Below, one piece after another: positions 11,678 through 22,149 of a DNA stretch of 64,000 nucleotides. Every line of letters starts with the position of its first letter. Position 1 is the first letter of the stretch. The notes under the pieces are model-generated. The model searched no databases and was not told the DNA's origin. It saw nothing but the letters and a program-made list of their open reading frames with translations. This stretch comes from Paragorgia papillata (lineage: Eukaryota; Cnidaria; Anthozoa; Scleralcyonacea; Coralliidae), in contig JAWNZC010000372.1 of assembly GCA_035771165.1 (NCBI GenBank), positions 812,501-876,500 of the forward strand. The letters are read 5' to 3'. The translations under genes were made by a program, and so were the position numbers.

Positions 11678-11995
11678 TAGCGGGACGAAAGGTTAGCGAT
11701 TAAATAATTTACATGGCGTATCCACAAAAAAATTTAAATTATATATTTCACCACCATGCAACGTTTCAAAGATTTAGTTTTTTTCTTGTTAAATTGGTAA
11801 GTTTCCTATTCTGTTAGTGTTACTTGTTGATTGTTAGTTTCCTGTGGTAGAGAGCTCAATACGCAGCTCATTTTAGAATTAACAGCTTGTTTTATCTGTA
11901 GTACAGTGAGCAAAAAAACGTATGCCGCTATCTTTTTTTTTTATTACTAATGATATATAAGCTGATAGCTTGCTTGTAGTAGAGCCAATGAGTAG

Positions 11996-12304
11996 ACAAA
12001 CCAACTATGATATCGTTCACCAGCAACGCCACCAACGACATTGCCAAAGTTGGTGACAATGTTAAGCTAACATGCGTCGCCACTGATGGTTATCCCAAGT
12101 CAACATACCGAATTATGTTTAATGGAACGAACGTTAACGCCTCAACTACAACAGGAGTACTAATAATTAAAAATGCAGACTCTGATGATATTGGAACATA
12201 TACCTGTTTTGCCAGTAATGCCGCTGGTTCAATACAGAAAAGTTTAGTTCTCAATGTGACAGAAACTGAAGGTGGAACTCCAGCGCCAAGCACCACACCT
12301 TCAG
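11996..12304 (+). CDS. Ig-domain exon (I-set-like) of a surface receptor
   Basis: A phase-1/phase-1 exon lies between an acceptor ending GAGTAG and a donor TCAG|GTAAAG. It encodes one Ig domain: SFTSNATNDIAKVGDNV, then VKLTCVATDGYPK with the first cysteine, FNGTNVNAST with potential N-glycosylation sites, and DSDDIGTYTCFASNAAGS with the D-x-G-x-Y-x-C signature of the F strand. It ends LVLNVT before a Thr/Pro/Ser-rich linker. Such domains act in extracellular recognition and adhesion. The usual core tryptophan on strand C is absent (YRIMFNG), so the fold is an atypical but plausible Ig. No signal-peptide exon, second Ig exon or transmembrane exon was found on either side, so it is either one exon of a long-intron gene or an orphan. 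Confidence 0.8.
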
Positions 12305-12604
12305 GTAAAGAGAACAGGTTCATTTATTATCTTTACATTATTTAGTAGAAAGATTTCGTGAACGAAATGAGACTTTTCGCTTTTCACTCATTGTGACAAG
12401 TAGGACTTTCATTTTGAAAAAAGAACCGTAAAAGTTGTTTTGGCGATTTTAGTTTTAGTAGTTTGATTTTAGTTTTGTTGAAATTGATCAGTTTCACAAC
12501 AACTTGAAAATTATTGATAATGGGGGCAAATTATTGATAAAATAACGCCTGGTTTAATAGAATTTTAAAATAACTAAGTGGTAGTTTTAAAAATGTGTGT
12601 TGTT

Positions 12605-12635
12605 GGGGGGGGGGGGGGGGGGGGGGGGGAGGGGG
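12605..12635. repeat. Poly-G run
   Basis: About 25 consecutive G followed by AGGGGG. Similar G or C runs occur near 22880, 28037, 28529, 29597, 32920 and 43729. Confidence 0.9.
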
Positions 12636-13174
12636 ATGAATACTACAGTACATACATCAGAAATTAAGAGTCGTAAGAAGGGTTGGATAAGACCATTTTA
12701 ACTCAGAAAAAAACTTAAGCCACTGGTGTCTTTAAATTTTGATAAAACGTTGATGTTTTTATTTTTTTATTAGTCAATGTTTTAATTAAGAAATATAAAC
12801 TTGTGTCGCGTGCGATTAGAGAGAGTTCAAGCTTCGCGTTTGAGAGCTCCGGCAAAAGGCGGAATTGATTTTGTTAGTATAGTTTCTACTGGCCACTTTA
12901 CGTTTTTTTTATTTCTTCGTTATGATGGTGATTTTATGTTATGGTTTAACGCGAGAAGTCTTTTTCTGAAAGTGACCGTTTTAAATAAGAACTTTACCTT
13001 CGCTTGCCGTTTGGTGTACGAGTTAAGATTCACGTAAACGGGAAACATGGGATAGCGGTTGACGTTCGCGTGATTGAATCTAGAGATGAAATAAGTGTGT
13101 GGCGATTACATGAACCGAGCTAGCCTGCTTTATATTTCAGTGTTTTCCAGCTCTTTTTTGAGGTACGAGCTCGG

Positions 13175-13273
13175 ATGTCGCGCAGGCGCAAAACGTTTGG
13201 CAGCGGTGTTGACTATCAGTCTCTCCTGCCCAGTCCCCAGAAGAAAAAGAAGGGCCTGATACTCGGGTTACCC
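13175..13273 (+). CDS. Possible first coding exon, unknown product
   Basis: An ATG opens MSRRRKTFGSGVDYQS, then LLPSPQKKKKGLILGLPQ, and reaches a CAG|GTGCAA donor after 33 codons. The composition is more GC-rich and codon-like than its surroundings, and the start is strongly basic. No following exon was recognised and no family is known to me. It may be a host first exon, the start of a degraded transposase, or chance. Confidence 0.3.
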
Positions 13274-13402
13274 CAGGTGCAATGCAGGCACTTTAATGTG
13301 ATTGATCCAATGAGCTTTGGCATCAATTTAATTTGTTCTTGCCAGTTTCCCTTTCGGATATAACTAGAATGGATTATTCAACGCAATTTTGGAATTACCT
13401 TA

Positions 13403-13656
13403 CCAATAGGCGAGTTTCAGGGTGTTGCGCGCGCATTATTTTTCAAAAAAACTGGCAAGCTCCACTCAAAGTAAACATACTGTTTAAAATCAACAAAGTA
13501 TAGATGCAGTTTCTGGATATTTAACACTATTATTCTGCTGTTGTTGGCTCGCTAGCAAGTCTGTTTGCCATTGCTTAATTTGTGGGGAGCCCGCCAAGAG
13601 CCCGCCAATTCCATTCCAAGATGATGCGCGCGCAATACCCTGAAATTCGTCTATTG
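13403..13656. mobile_element. 255-bp MITE
   Basis: CAATAGGCGAGTTTCAGGG and TTGCGCGCGCAT at the left are mirrored by ATGCGCGCGCAATACCCTG and AAATTCGTCTATTG at the right. No coding. Confidence 0.75.
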
Positions 13657-13677
13657 CTTGTCGTTGTTTTAAATATT

Positions 13678-13918
13678 AGGGTATCTTCATATTAGGTAGG
13701 CGGGCTAGTCCGGTTACCGGGCTGATTTTAAGTCACGAAAATCTTTTCATGACCGTGAAAAAGAACTAAAATACCCTGTGTGTTATACTTACAGAAAAAC
13801 GAATCCAATTTTGCTTTGTTTTATCATTCTGCATTTCTCAAATAGTCGTAATAAGATTTTCGTGACATAAAATCATCCCAGTAACTGGGCTAGCTCGCCT
13901 TATATGAACAGCCCTTTA
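13678..13918. mobile_element. 240-bp foldback MITE (GGCGGGCTAG family)
   Basis: AGGTAGGCGGGCTAGTCC, GGTTACCGGGCTGATTTTA and GTCACGAAAATCTT face AAGATTTTCGTGACATAAAA, TCATCCCAGTAACTGGG and CTAGCTCGCCTTATATGAA. The inner GCTAGCTCGCC motif recurs in the element at 45105. Confidence 0.75.
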
Positions 13919-14500
13919 ATGAAAAGAAAATTAAATTTGTCTTATTTGAAAGAATACTTAAAATTATAGAGTAACATCTTCTGCAGTTTTTCGTTTCCTT
14001 GCTTCGTTGTTGAGATATTTTAGTTTGTTTGATATGCAAATTAAACATTTTGACGTCGTAGGTGCATAATGAGTTATCGGAGAAGGTTAGATATCTTTGC
14101 TATTATCAAACCAAATTAATTTGAATGAAGCATGTGGATGTGTTTCGAACAACACTAAACATGTAGATCTTCAAGTGTTTGTTATATTTGTTAATAGCAA
14201 AGATATACCACTTTTTCGATAACTCATTATGCACGTGTGACGTCAAAATGTTTAATTTGCATATCAAACAAACTAAAATATCTCAACAACGAATGCAAGG
14301 AAACGAAAAGCTGCAAAATACGTTACTCTACCATTTTAAAGAAAATACGTTACTCTACCATTTTAAAGAAAATACGTTATTATACTCTACCATTTTAAAG
14401 GAAGCAAGGAAACGAAAAGCTGCAAAATACGTTACTCTACCATTTTAAATGTTCTTTCAAATAAGACAAACTTAATTTTCGTTTCATATGCTCTTTAAAC
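13918..14500. mobile_element. Foldback MITE, GACGTCA family, copy 2
   Basis: AAAATTAAATTTGTCTTATTTG, the CGTTTCCTTGCTTCGTTG core and GATATGCAAATTAAAC at the left are mirrored at 14240-14500. A TACGTTACTCTACCATTT unit is repeated four times in the right arm, a local tandem expansion. Confidence 0.75.
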
Positions 14501-14679
14501 CTTTTCGGGTTTTGTCCAGTTATTTGACATTCCAAATTGTGTTTTATCGAGCTCTGTATTGTGGTATCGTTACGAAAGATTATATAATTATTTGGTTTTG
14601 TTTAGATCAGGGTTTTTAATCATTTTGACGGATTCGTTTTTGTTTCGTTAACTGCTTATGCAACGAAATTTCACTCCAG

Positions 14680-15140
14680 TTTTTTATGATTGCATTTGAA
14701 AGAACATTTAAAATGACAAAGTAACATCTTCCGTAGAATTTCGTTTCCTTGCTTCATTCGTGACTTATTCATGTTTGTTTGATATGCAAATATCATACTC
14801 ATGACATCACAACTGCATAATGACTATTTGAAAGAGCATTAATTTTAGGATGGTCCAAATATTTTACACAAAACTATGCACGTTTAGTAAATGACCAGTC
14901 ATGGCTACATGCATGTAAGTGAAAATTTGTAAGTACTTTCGATAAGTACTCTCCAAGAAAATCATACTTTTCTAAAAAGTCATTATACAGTGTGATGTCA
15001 TAAGTATGACATTTGCATATCAAACAAACCTCAAGAATAAAGCAAGGAAACGAAATTCTACGAAAGATGTTACTTTGTCAATTTAAGTTTTCTTTCAAAT
15101 GCAATCATAAAAAAATTTGGGTGAAATTTCGTTGCAGAAG
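14680..15140. mobile_element. Foldback MITE, related copy
   Basis: GATTGCATTTGAAAGAACAT and CGTTTCCTTGCTTC on the left face the complement at about 15000-15110 (GAAGCAAGGAAACG analogue, then TTTCAAATGCAATC). Confidence 0.7.
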
Positions 15141-15789
15141 CACTAAGCACTACATGTCTAACTTGTAGATCATTTGAAACGTTTCTTTTGTATTATTTTC
15201 TAGGCGTTCTTTACAGAGCAACATTCATAACTTCTTGATATAACGTTTACTGTTGATTTAAAAAATTCTAGCAGTCCTGTTTTCATAAGCTTGAAATCAA
15301 ACTTAATCTCAGCTGTAAGTTGTTTATTCTTGTATTAATGAAGTGAAAAATTCGTTGGCGTTTTTGGTGTTTTAGACCCTGTTCACACGAGTCCGGAGTG
15401 AGTTGAAAAAGGCGCTAAAAAGTCACAAAACGCCGTTGCGTTCACACGGCACCGGATCGAAATTGTGTGAAAACTGCGTTCTAACCGGAGCGTTTTGGTA
15501 ACGATTTCTAGACGGAGCGAGATGAAAATGGAACCCTTGGCGGTTGAAAAATTTATCCAAACCAGAGGTAGATGACCAAGTCTAGTTTGGAGTATGTTTT
15601 TTCCAGTTTTCCTTAATTTAAAGCGATGTCTGAAGGTTTTGCTCAACATTTTTGTTGTCATTTAACACTTTATAAATAACAAGACGGGTTAGGCGTTCAC
15701 TTGGGCTACTGACAAAGCGTCGAGGTCACCTCCGCAGAGGCTCTATACCGCGTGAGCAAAGGTGGGAGTGGGCCGAGGAAGATCAGAAC
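15141..15789. other. Non-coding, nothing firm
   Basis: From about 15373 (CCTGTTCACACGAGTCCGG) there is faint likeness to the GTTCACAC MITE family seen at 20183. No exon is supported. Confidence 0.35.
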
Positions 15790-16165
15790 GAAGGCTGAAT
15801 GTGATGCATACTTCACATTGGTGAACATATTTACGATTAAGACAGTTGTCAGCCACATCTGATCACTGTTAAATGACAAAATCAGTCAGCCTATTTCGAA
15901 ATCTACCAACAATGTGCAAGAACACCTTGATCAGAAGGCAAAGCTGTTCAACTTTTTGTCCAACTCCAAAAGCAAAAGGAGCAAGGAACTTACAACATGC
16001 CTCACGGACTCACTCCATCACACGGCTAACAACTCACCGAAAGTATGAATAGTAGCGGAAGTAAAAAGTGCAAAAATGCAAAATCGTGACACCCAAAAAA
16101 GGAAGAAAAGAAAAAAGAAACGAGTCGAAACCTAGACTCGGCCTACCACAGGTAGCCCGAGTAAC
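15790..16165 (+). repeat. Dispersed repeat, copy 1 (empty site)
   Basis: GAAGGCTGAATGTG, GTGAACATATTTACGAT and CACGGCTAACAACTCACCG are shared in the same order with 22150-22390. This copy continues through GACTCGGCCTACCACAG into TAGCCCGAGTAA uninterrupted, where copy 2 carries an insertion. Confidence 0.75.
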
Positions 16166-16976
16166 AAAACACTTATTTATTGGTACCTGGGGGGAAACTG
16201 TGTGTTTTGTGGGCCTTCGACCTCTCGTTGTTGCCCTCGGCGTCGCCTCCGGAAACAACGGCGATACCGGGGCTACAAAACACACTGTTTCCCTCGGTGC
16301 CAGTAAATAGTGTTTATTATTATTATATACCAAGTGTCAAAGTTCATGTTTTCTTGCGTCTCATTGGGTGAGAAGGTACCACGTGAAAGTCGTGAAATTC
16401 GACTGTCGCCCAGCAACAGCTCTGAGCGGTGAATAATAATATGTTATGGACCGGTGAACAATAAAATCGTTCAGACCGAGAAGTTATGAAGCAAAAACAA
16501 AGGTTCGCTAGCCGAACCAGTGATGAAATAGAAAATGTAAATTAAAGATAAAGACTCCACATCAACCATTAAGACCACCAAGCAAGCTGTTAAAATCTTA
16601 AGGGAATTGTGTATCGAAAAAGGACTTGCCGCCCACTTTGAAATCTTACCAAAATACAACTCAACGAATTTCTTCGACAATTAATAAAATAATAAAAGTT
16701 TCATCATATTTACTTCAGTGATTTGATGTCTTTCTTTTTTTTTGTTTTCTTTGACACTTGATATATAATAAAATACTTATTGATTGACTGTAACCTTCGG
16801 CAAACAGCATACCGACCGTCGATGTTTCCCGAGTCGAAGCCAAGCGAAACATCGGAGGTCTCGGGTCCACTTACGGTTTCCCAAGAAAAATTAACTAGCC
16901 ATGGCACAACCTCGTTCCCAGGGCCTTTTTGAAATTGAGAGGGCGGGAAAAGGCCCTGGCATCGGCTTGTCACAGC

Positions 16977-18388
16977 ACCCAGAAATACTTAACCTGAATG
17001 TCAGACCTTTATTTGTTCCCGCCTGCCGCTAAACCCGGCAGCGCGGGCAGAGGTGCGGGCGAGCGAGAAGGCGATAAAAATAAAGGCCTGATGAAACTCT
17101 TAACAAAACTGTGGGGACTCCGTCCATCTCATGGACGGGAGCTCTGATTGGCTGACTAATTGAAGTAAGGATTTTGATTGGTTCATTCAGATAAACAACT
17201 TGCCCAAAGGTGCACCGTCAAGGTGCACACCGTGACAAGGTCATCGCCATTTCTCGAATGTGTTTATCGCGTACGTTTATGTGACCAATTCATTCATTTA
17301 ATAATTTATTATGTCGGAAAATCAAACCATAGAAGGATTTTTCGAAACCGCTTTGTTAAATTCATTGACACATTTCGGCTACGAGTCTTTAAAACTGACC
17401 AGAACAAACGACGTGCATTCGAAAGCTCGCTGTTGACAGCCAAGATGTCGGCTTTGCTGTGGCAAAACCAGTGGGCAACCACTGGTTTTGATAAAAGTCT
17501 GATATATCAGATATTGCCATTTGTGTTCTCTGAACTTCATCGACTTCAACATGGCACGGTGAGGAATTTCGTTGTAGCAGGTGGAGACCTTGCGAAAAGC
17601 AGTCTACTTGGGTCCTTCGTTCGATGATCAGGGACGATGGCTACTGAAGGCGAAGCCGATGCGAAAGTCCAAGTTGTTTATGGCAGTGCTGAACAATTTT
17701 TGTCAGAAAAGTGGACCCGTAAGTTATAAAACGGGAATCTCGGAGCAGTTAGTTTTAGTTGTGGATGACTGAGTTTATACGGTTCAGACGTGTTTATAAT
17801 TATGTATCAATATATTAAATGGCCTACCTGCATTCTAAAATTTAAATTCTAAAACTGTATAAAATAATTCCCAAACTATTGCGTTTGTTTTTAATATAAA
17901 ACATCAATATCCATTCGATCCTTTTCTCCAACGTTGTAGCCTGTGCTACAAAATTATATATTTTATTAATTTAGTCGAAGCTATATCAAGGCGGCTATCA
18001 AAACGTGTTTATCTTTTATTATGGTGGAATTTTGAATCAATATATATGTATACTCTCAAATTGTCAAATTTCTCGGTTTCTTATCGTTCGTATATTTATT
18101 GCAAGTCTACCTAGACTAGTCTGGACTAAAACCAGACGCGGAGAAAGACTATATATTTCTGTGGGATGAAATCAAAACATACGCTTTGTTCTTTTGACAA
18201 CCCATATCAATCATATCTCGTTAATTTTTAAAAATAACAAAGTGGGCGGAAGACGGTTTTAATAAGAATTTCCTCAGGCCTTTATTTTTATCGCCTTCTC
18301 GCTCGCCCGCAGCTCTGTCCGCGCTGCCGGGTTTAGCGGCAGGCGGGAACAAATAAAGGTCTGACATTCAGGTTAGAAATACTGGGTG
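16977..18388. mobile_element. 1.4-kb element with about 115-bp TIRs
   Basis: Ends ACCCAGAAATACTTAACC / GGTTAGAAATACTGGGT, followed inward by CTGAATGTCAGACC and a GC-rich block with CTGCCGCTAAACCCGGCAG, are mirrored at 18272-18388. The inside holds the 149-codon frame at 17178 plus about 500 bp without features. Confidence 0.8.
17178..17627 (+). CDS. 149-codon frame inside the TIR element, unknown
   Basis: The frame starts MVHSDKQLAQRCTVKVH and includes MSALLWQNQWATTGFDKS and YQILPFVFSELHRLQHG. The AAG|ATGTCGG context at about 17442 could be an internal start giving a 61-residue product. I recognise no family. A second frame (17581-17772, METLRKAVYLGPSFDD) overlaps in another register. It may be a gene fragment carried by the element, a degraded transposase, or chance. 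Confidence 0.25.
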   Translation: MVHSDKQLAQRCTVKVHTVTRSSPFLECVYRVRLCDQFIHLIIYYVGKSNHRRIFRNRFVKFIDTFRLRVFKTDQNKRRAFESSLLTAKMSALLWQNQWATTGFDKSLIYQILPFVFSELHRLQHGTVRNFVVAGGDLAKSSLLGSFVR

Positions 18389-18529
18389 TAATAAATTAAC
18401 AATTTAATTTAGTATGCAAAATCATTCTGAGTAATGACGGTCCCGTGGGAAAAGTTTATTAATTTAATTTATTTTTTTAATTTAATATGTTTCCAATGTG
18501 CTAATACATAATACAATATATATGTACAA

Positions 18530-19327
18530 TATTAGGATAAAAAAAATGATAATAAGAGCACATTGAGGCCACAAAAGCCCCAATCAAGGCCGGTGACCCA
18601 AAATATAAGCAAGATTAATACAAAGATAAAAGTAGGGGGAAATAGAAGCACTATTGTTGTAATTATTAGTGGGATTAAAACAAATATAATGTTCATAAAC
18701 TATAAAGTAATATAGTATTTAACCGCAACAGAAGTTCAGTTTCAAAAAGTTCGCAACGTTCCCACATCTAAAACAGGTCGACTTCCAAGTTCTATTATGG
18801 GCGGTATCAAATGTATCTCTCGTAGTTTCTTCATAATATTTACGTAATATAGATTTAAAATTTTCATGTGACTTCTGGGATTGAGTGGAACTTGGTAATG
18901 TATTCCATAATCTCGCAGTTCTTACAAGAAAGCTGCGTTGAAATGCTTGAGTTCTGCATTTGGGAATTAGAAACGAATCTGGAGAACTTCTCGTAGACAT
19001 ATATTTTTTCTGTTGAAGAAAGTCAGATCAGTCAAGATTATATTTATCAGAAGCACAACCATGTAGAAATAGAAGGTCTTTCATCGTGGGTCTTTCATTA
19101 TCGTGTCGATAACTTAAAGGAATGAGATTTAGTTTTCTAAGTCGTTCTTCATAACTCATTTCGCCATTGGAAAACCCAAGAATAAATTTTGTCGCTCGCC
19201 TTTGGACACCTTCAACCATAACCATTTGATCTCGCGGCTGAGGAAGCGATAGCCTAGTATTTTTAACAAACTTCGAGGTGTTTGGATATCCTGATGAAGC
19301 ACTCTTCTGACTGTTTTATATAGCACC
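18530..19327 (-). pseudogene. 3' part of a CR1/L2-type LINE, frame-broken
   Basis: Three successive minus frames read VEGVQRRATKFILGF, YEERLRKLNLIPLSYRHDNE, and FQRSFLVRTARLWNTLPSS with FKSILRKYYEE. This is the standard C-terminal order of cnidarian CR1-like RT proteins. Frame changes near 19025 and 19200 break it. The 3' non-coding tail contains GATTGGGGCTTTTGTGGCC. A MITE abuts the truncated end. Confidence 0.85.
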
Positions 19328-19334
19328 TCAAACC

Positions 19335-19727
19335 ATAGTTGATAGAGGGAGATTGTTAGGAAACCCGGCAAACTTCAAATATATTGAACAAAGAACCCAC
19401 TTGGAGGTTGAACAGGGTTTGACCGTGCACAATATTTTGCACTTCAGCTTCATTAATTGATATGGCCAAACGACTGAACACAAACGTCTTCTAATTGAAG
19501 CACGGCTCGAAATATGTCATTATTTGTATAATAAGTACTGGAATACCTCGAACCAGAAGCCAAAACAAGCACGTAGTGCTCAATCTATTTTACACTGCTA
19601 TCTTAGTTCGCAAAGGTAAAACAATAGTAAAACAATATAATTTTCAACCGTGACCGTGCACAGGGTGCACAAAAACCTAGAACAATGGATTTTATGAAGT
19701 TTCCCAACCATCTCCCTCTATCAACTA
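19335..19727. mobile_element. 390-bp MITE
   Basis: ATAGTTGATAGAGGGAGAT at the left faces ATCTCCCTCTATCAACTAT at the right, with GTGACCGTGCAC-like inner copies. Confidence 0.75.
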
Positions 19728-19734
19728 TGCTCAA

Positions 19735-20182
19735 ACAAATCAAGAGAAAATCGAGGTGCATCTTAATAAGCCTTTCTTGCCTCGTTTGTGTGTCTGCAAT
19801 TCAAAATAATCTTTTCTTCATAACGAGGCCATAAAAGAATATTTAAAGTGAAGGCCTTTATGAAAGTGGTCTATTCTCCTTTAATATTATCCATGCAAAT
19901 TAACCATCGACACGGTAATATATCCTTTGTGCAGTTTTCCTCATGAATTACTAACGAGTTTGAAATGTTGACATAATTTGTTTTGATTGGTTGATTTACC
20001 GCAAGTACTTGCCGCGAGTAAAAAAATAGTTCAAAATTTCCAACTATCTGCCACGAGCGCTAAAACACTCGCACTACGAGCTTGCGATTGCTCGCAGCGA
20101 GTTGCGAGTTGCTTCGTGCGAGGACTGGAAATCCGCCTTAAAGCAGTGTCTTTGTTTTGTTTTTGCTTTGTCGTTGTTCATT
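19735..20182. other. Non-coding, nothing recognised
   Basis: It includes the motif TCATGAATTACTAACGAG, loosely like the 2133-2740 tandem unit. No exon. Confidence 0.35.
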
Positions 20183-20557
20183 AGGCCCCGTTCACACTAT
20201 ACCGGATAGGTTTTCGTGCCGGCACGAAAACCTATCCGGTATAGTGTGAACAGACGGCATAATTATGTGCCGTTTCGTGCCGAATACGATATAACCCCGT
20301 GATCCAACCAATCACCACGCTCTATTCTATTAATATACTTCCGAAACGATTTCGATCCCCGTTCACACTGGAGCTGAAACGGCACAAAAAGCTACCGATA
20401 CAAGATGTACCTCTTTCGAGATCGGAGCGGCGCAACGGCGTGCCGGCACAGAAATTGTGCCGGAACAGGCGTTCTGTGTGTGAACAGAAGGCCTATCCGG
20501 TATGGTTTTCGTGCCGGCACAAAAGCTATCCGCCGGTATAGTGTGAACGGGGCCTAA
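20183..20557. mobile_element. Palindromic MITE, GGCCCCGTTCACACTA family
   Basis: TTAGGCCCCGTTCACACTAT at the left faces ATAGTGTGAACGGGGCCTAA at the right. CCGGATAGGTTTTCGTGCCG is repeated in both orientations inside. Relatives lie at 33580-33826 and about 62010-62120. Confidence 0.85.
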
Positions 20558-21081
20558 AATAGGTATATCACACATATGAAGACAATCTGAATATAGTTTT
20601 CCAAAGAAATTCCTCAAGCCCGAGTGCATGAACGCCTATTAATTACAAAGGGCTTATGGTTAAATATGTGCACGTTTAGACTGGCGTATGACGCTCTATG
20701 AAACATTAATTAGAAAAATCATAATAATTATGGTCCAAGGCCAAGAATAACAGCAGGTATGACTGAACGCTCTCAGATGATTTTTTTAGCACAGATATTA
20801 AAGCAAAAACCATTTTGTGTCAATTTTTGGCGTTGCTTTTAACTGTGCTTCGTAATTATGGAACGAACAACCAACATAATAATTTATTTGAACCTAATTT
20901 TTAAATTGCATCAATTTGATGTTTTGTATTTCATAAGGTAAACAACTTAATTAAATCAAACTTTGGGCAAACAGCGTCGCTTTGTCCGATAACCGTTAGC
21001 TAGTTGTTAGTTGTTGCCATCGGTGAAAGAAGTGAAAAGTTCTACCGCGTGTTCCTTCAATAATTCTATTCATTGCTGAAG

Positions 21082-21375
21082 ATGGCTATTAAAGGAGAAA
21101 AAGCTGAAGGAATTATCAGAGAATTGCTTACTGGGGTAGGCTACGGATGCACGGAGTCGCAAAAAGACAGCGTCCTTTCTTTCGCTGAGACAGAGTTTAC
21201 GGTAGACGTTCACCAGGACGGAGATGGGAATTTTCAAAAGGCAAGCTTTGAGAGCAAAACCGAAGTGGATCTGAAGAAATTAGAAGCAGCCGTCAGTGCA
21301 TTGTCCAAGCTTTTCATTGAAGGTCCGGAGAATGTGGAAACCGAAGAAAAAGAAGAGAAAGATAGTGAGAAATAA
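21082..21375 (+). CDS. Small acidic-tailed protein, 97 residues, unknown function
   Basis: A complete single-exon frame runs from ATG at 21082 (MAIKGEKAEGIIRELLTGVG) to TAA at 21373. The first two thirds alternate predicted helix and strand (VLSFAETEFTVDVHQDGDG, then VDLKKLEAAVSALSKLFIEG). The tail is very acidic and charged (ETEEKEEKDSEK). There is no signal peptide, membrane segment or zinc motif, so a soluble intracellular protein is likely. An ATTAAA at 21574-21579 could be the polyadenylation signal. Codon use and an uninterrupted frame favour a real gene or a young retrocopy. An upstream in-frame TTG is not a credible start. I do not recognise the family. Confidence 0.65.
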   Translation: MAIKGEKAEGIIRELLTGVGYGCTESQKDSVLSFAETEFTVDVHQDGDGNFQKASFESKTEVDLKKLEAAVSALSKLFIEGPENVETEEKEEKDSEK

Positions 21376-21573
21376 AAAGACGAAGCTGGAGTCTTCATTT
21401 TAACTAGAATTAAAACGTGTTAATTTATATATGTTCAAACAATTTTAGTTCAGAACAAAATAGTATTAATATATTGATATCGATTTGGAAACTATTGCTA
21501 TAAAAGTTATAAATTCTTACAATTTGCTATTATATTATGTATTGGTTTGCACAAATCTGGGTAAATAGCACCA

Positions 21574-21579
21574 ATTAAA
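21574..21579 (+). terminator. Candidate polyadenylation signal ATTAAA
   Basis: ATTAAA lies 199 nt after the stop of the 97-residue frame and is followed within 35 nt by a TGTGTGATCC GU-rich stretch. Confidence 0.35.
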
Positions 21580-21725
21580 GCATTTCTGTCAAAACTTTAT
21601 CTGCATGTGTGATCCTAATTTTAGCAATTCAACTCTTCCTTCACTTACTTCCTTCAACATGACTTCATCTTTCAGATCAAGATAATCTCCTAAACTCAAC
21701 CACTTGCTCAACACTTTGTGTTGGG

Positions 21726-22020
21726 GGTGTTGCTGGCACAGTGGTCAGCGCACGTGCCTTTCACCTCTGCGACCCACGTTCAATTCCTGCTCTCAGCAGT
21801 TATCTGATTAAAATTTCACCTTGGCCGCATGTGAGAAGAGTGCTTCCAGTTTGACTCTACCAAACATCGCAGGTTTCCTCCGGGTACTCCGGTTTCGTCC
21901 TGTAGCAACACTGGACCAATCAGGGATGGCCCTTACTGGACCTTTAGGGAGAACAGTTCGCTATTAACTTATAGAGCTATCCTTATACTGGAATCCAGTA
22001 TAAATAAGATTAGTTTAGTT
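21726..22020 (+). mobile_element. tRNA-derived SINE
   Basis: GCTGGCACAGTGGTCAGCGC carries an A box and CCACGTTCAATTCCTG a B box. The body contains GGTTTCCTCCGGGTACTCCG, a segment shared by many animal V-type SINEs. The 3' tail has TAGTTTAGTT repeats. Confidence 0.8.
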
Positions 22021-22149
22021 TAACCCTTTCCCGCCATCTTCTCTCTTCAACTATGGTCTGTCTAGCGTCTACATCATTTCTGGGGTACATGCTTTTATAG
22101 ATTGTTAACATTCTCCTTGTTTTTCTATCCATTTGCCTTAGCACGCGGA

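Larger units (their letters stand above)
11082..11746. mobile_element. TIR element with nested SINE and MITE
   Basis: The left end (ATATATAATTTAAATT, TGTGGATAC, then CTCGAGACTTCATCAGAG) is mirrored at the right (CTCTGATGAAGTCTCGAG, then GTATCCACA and AATTTAAATTATATAT). Between the arms sit a tRNA-type SINE (about 11352) and a small palindrome (about 11540). Confidence 0.7.
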
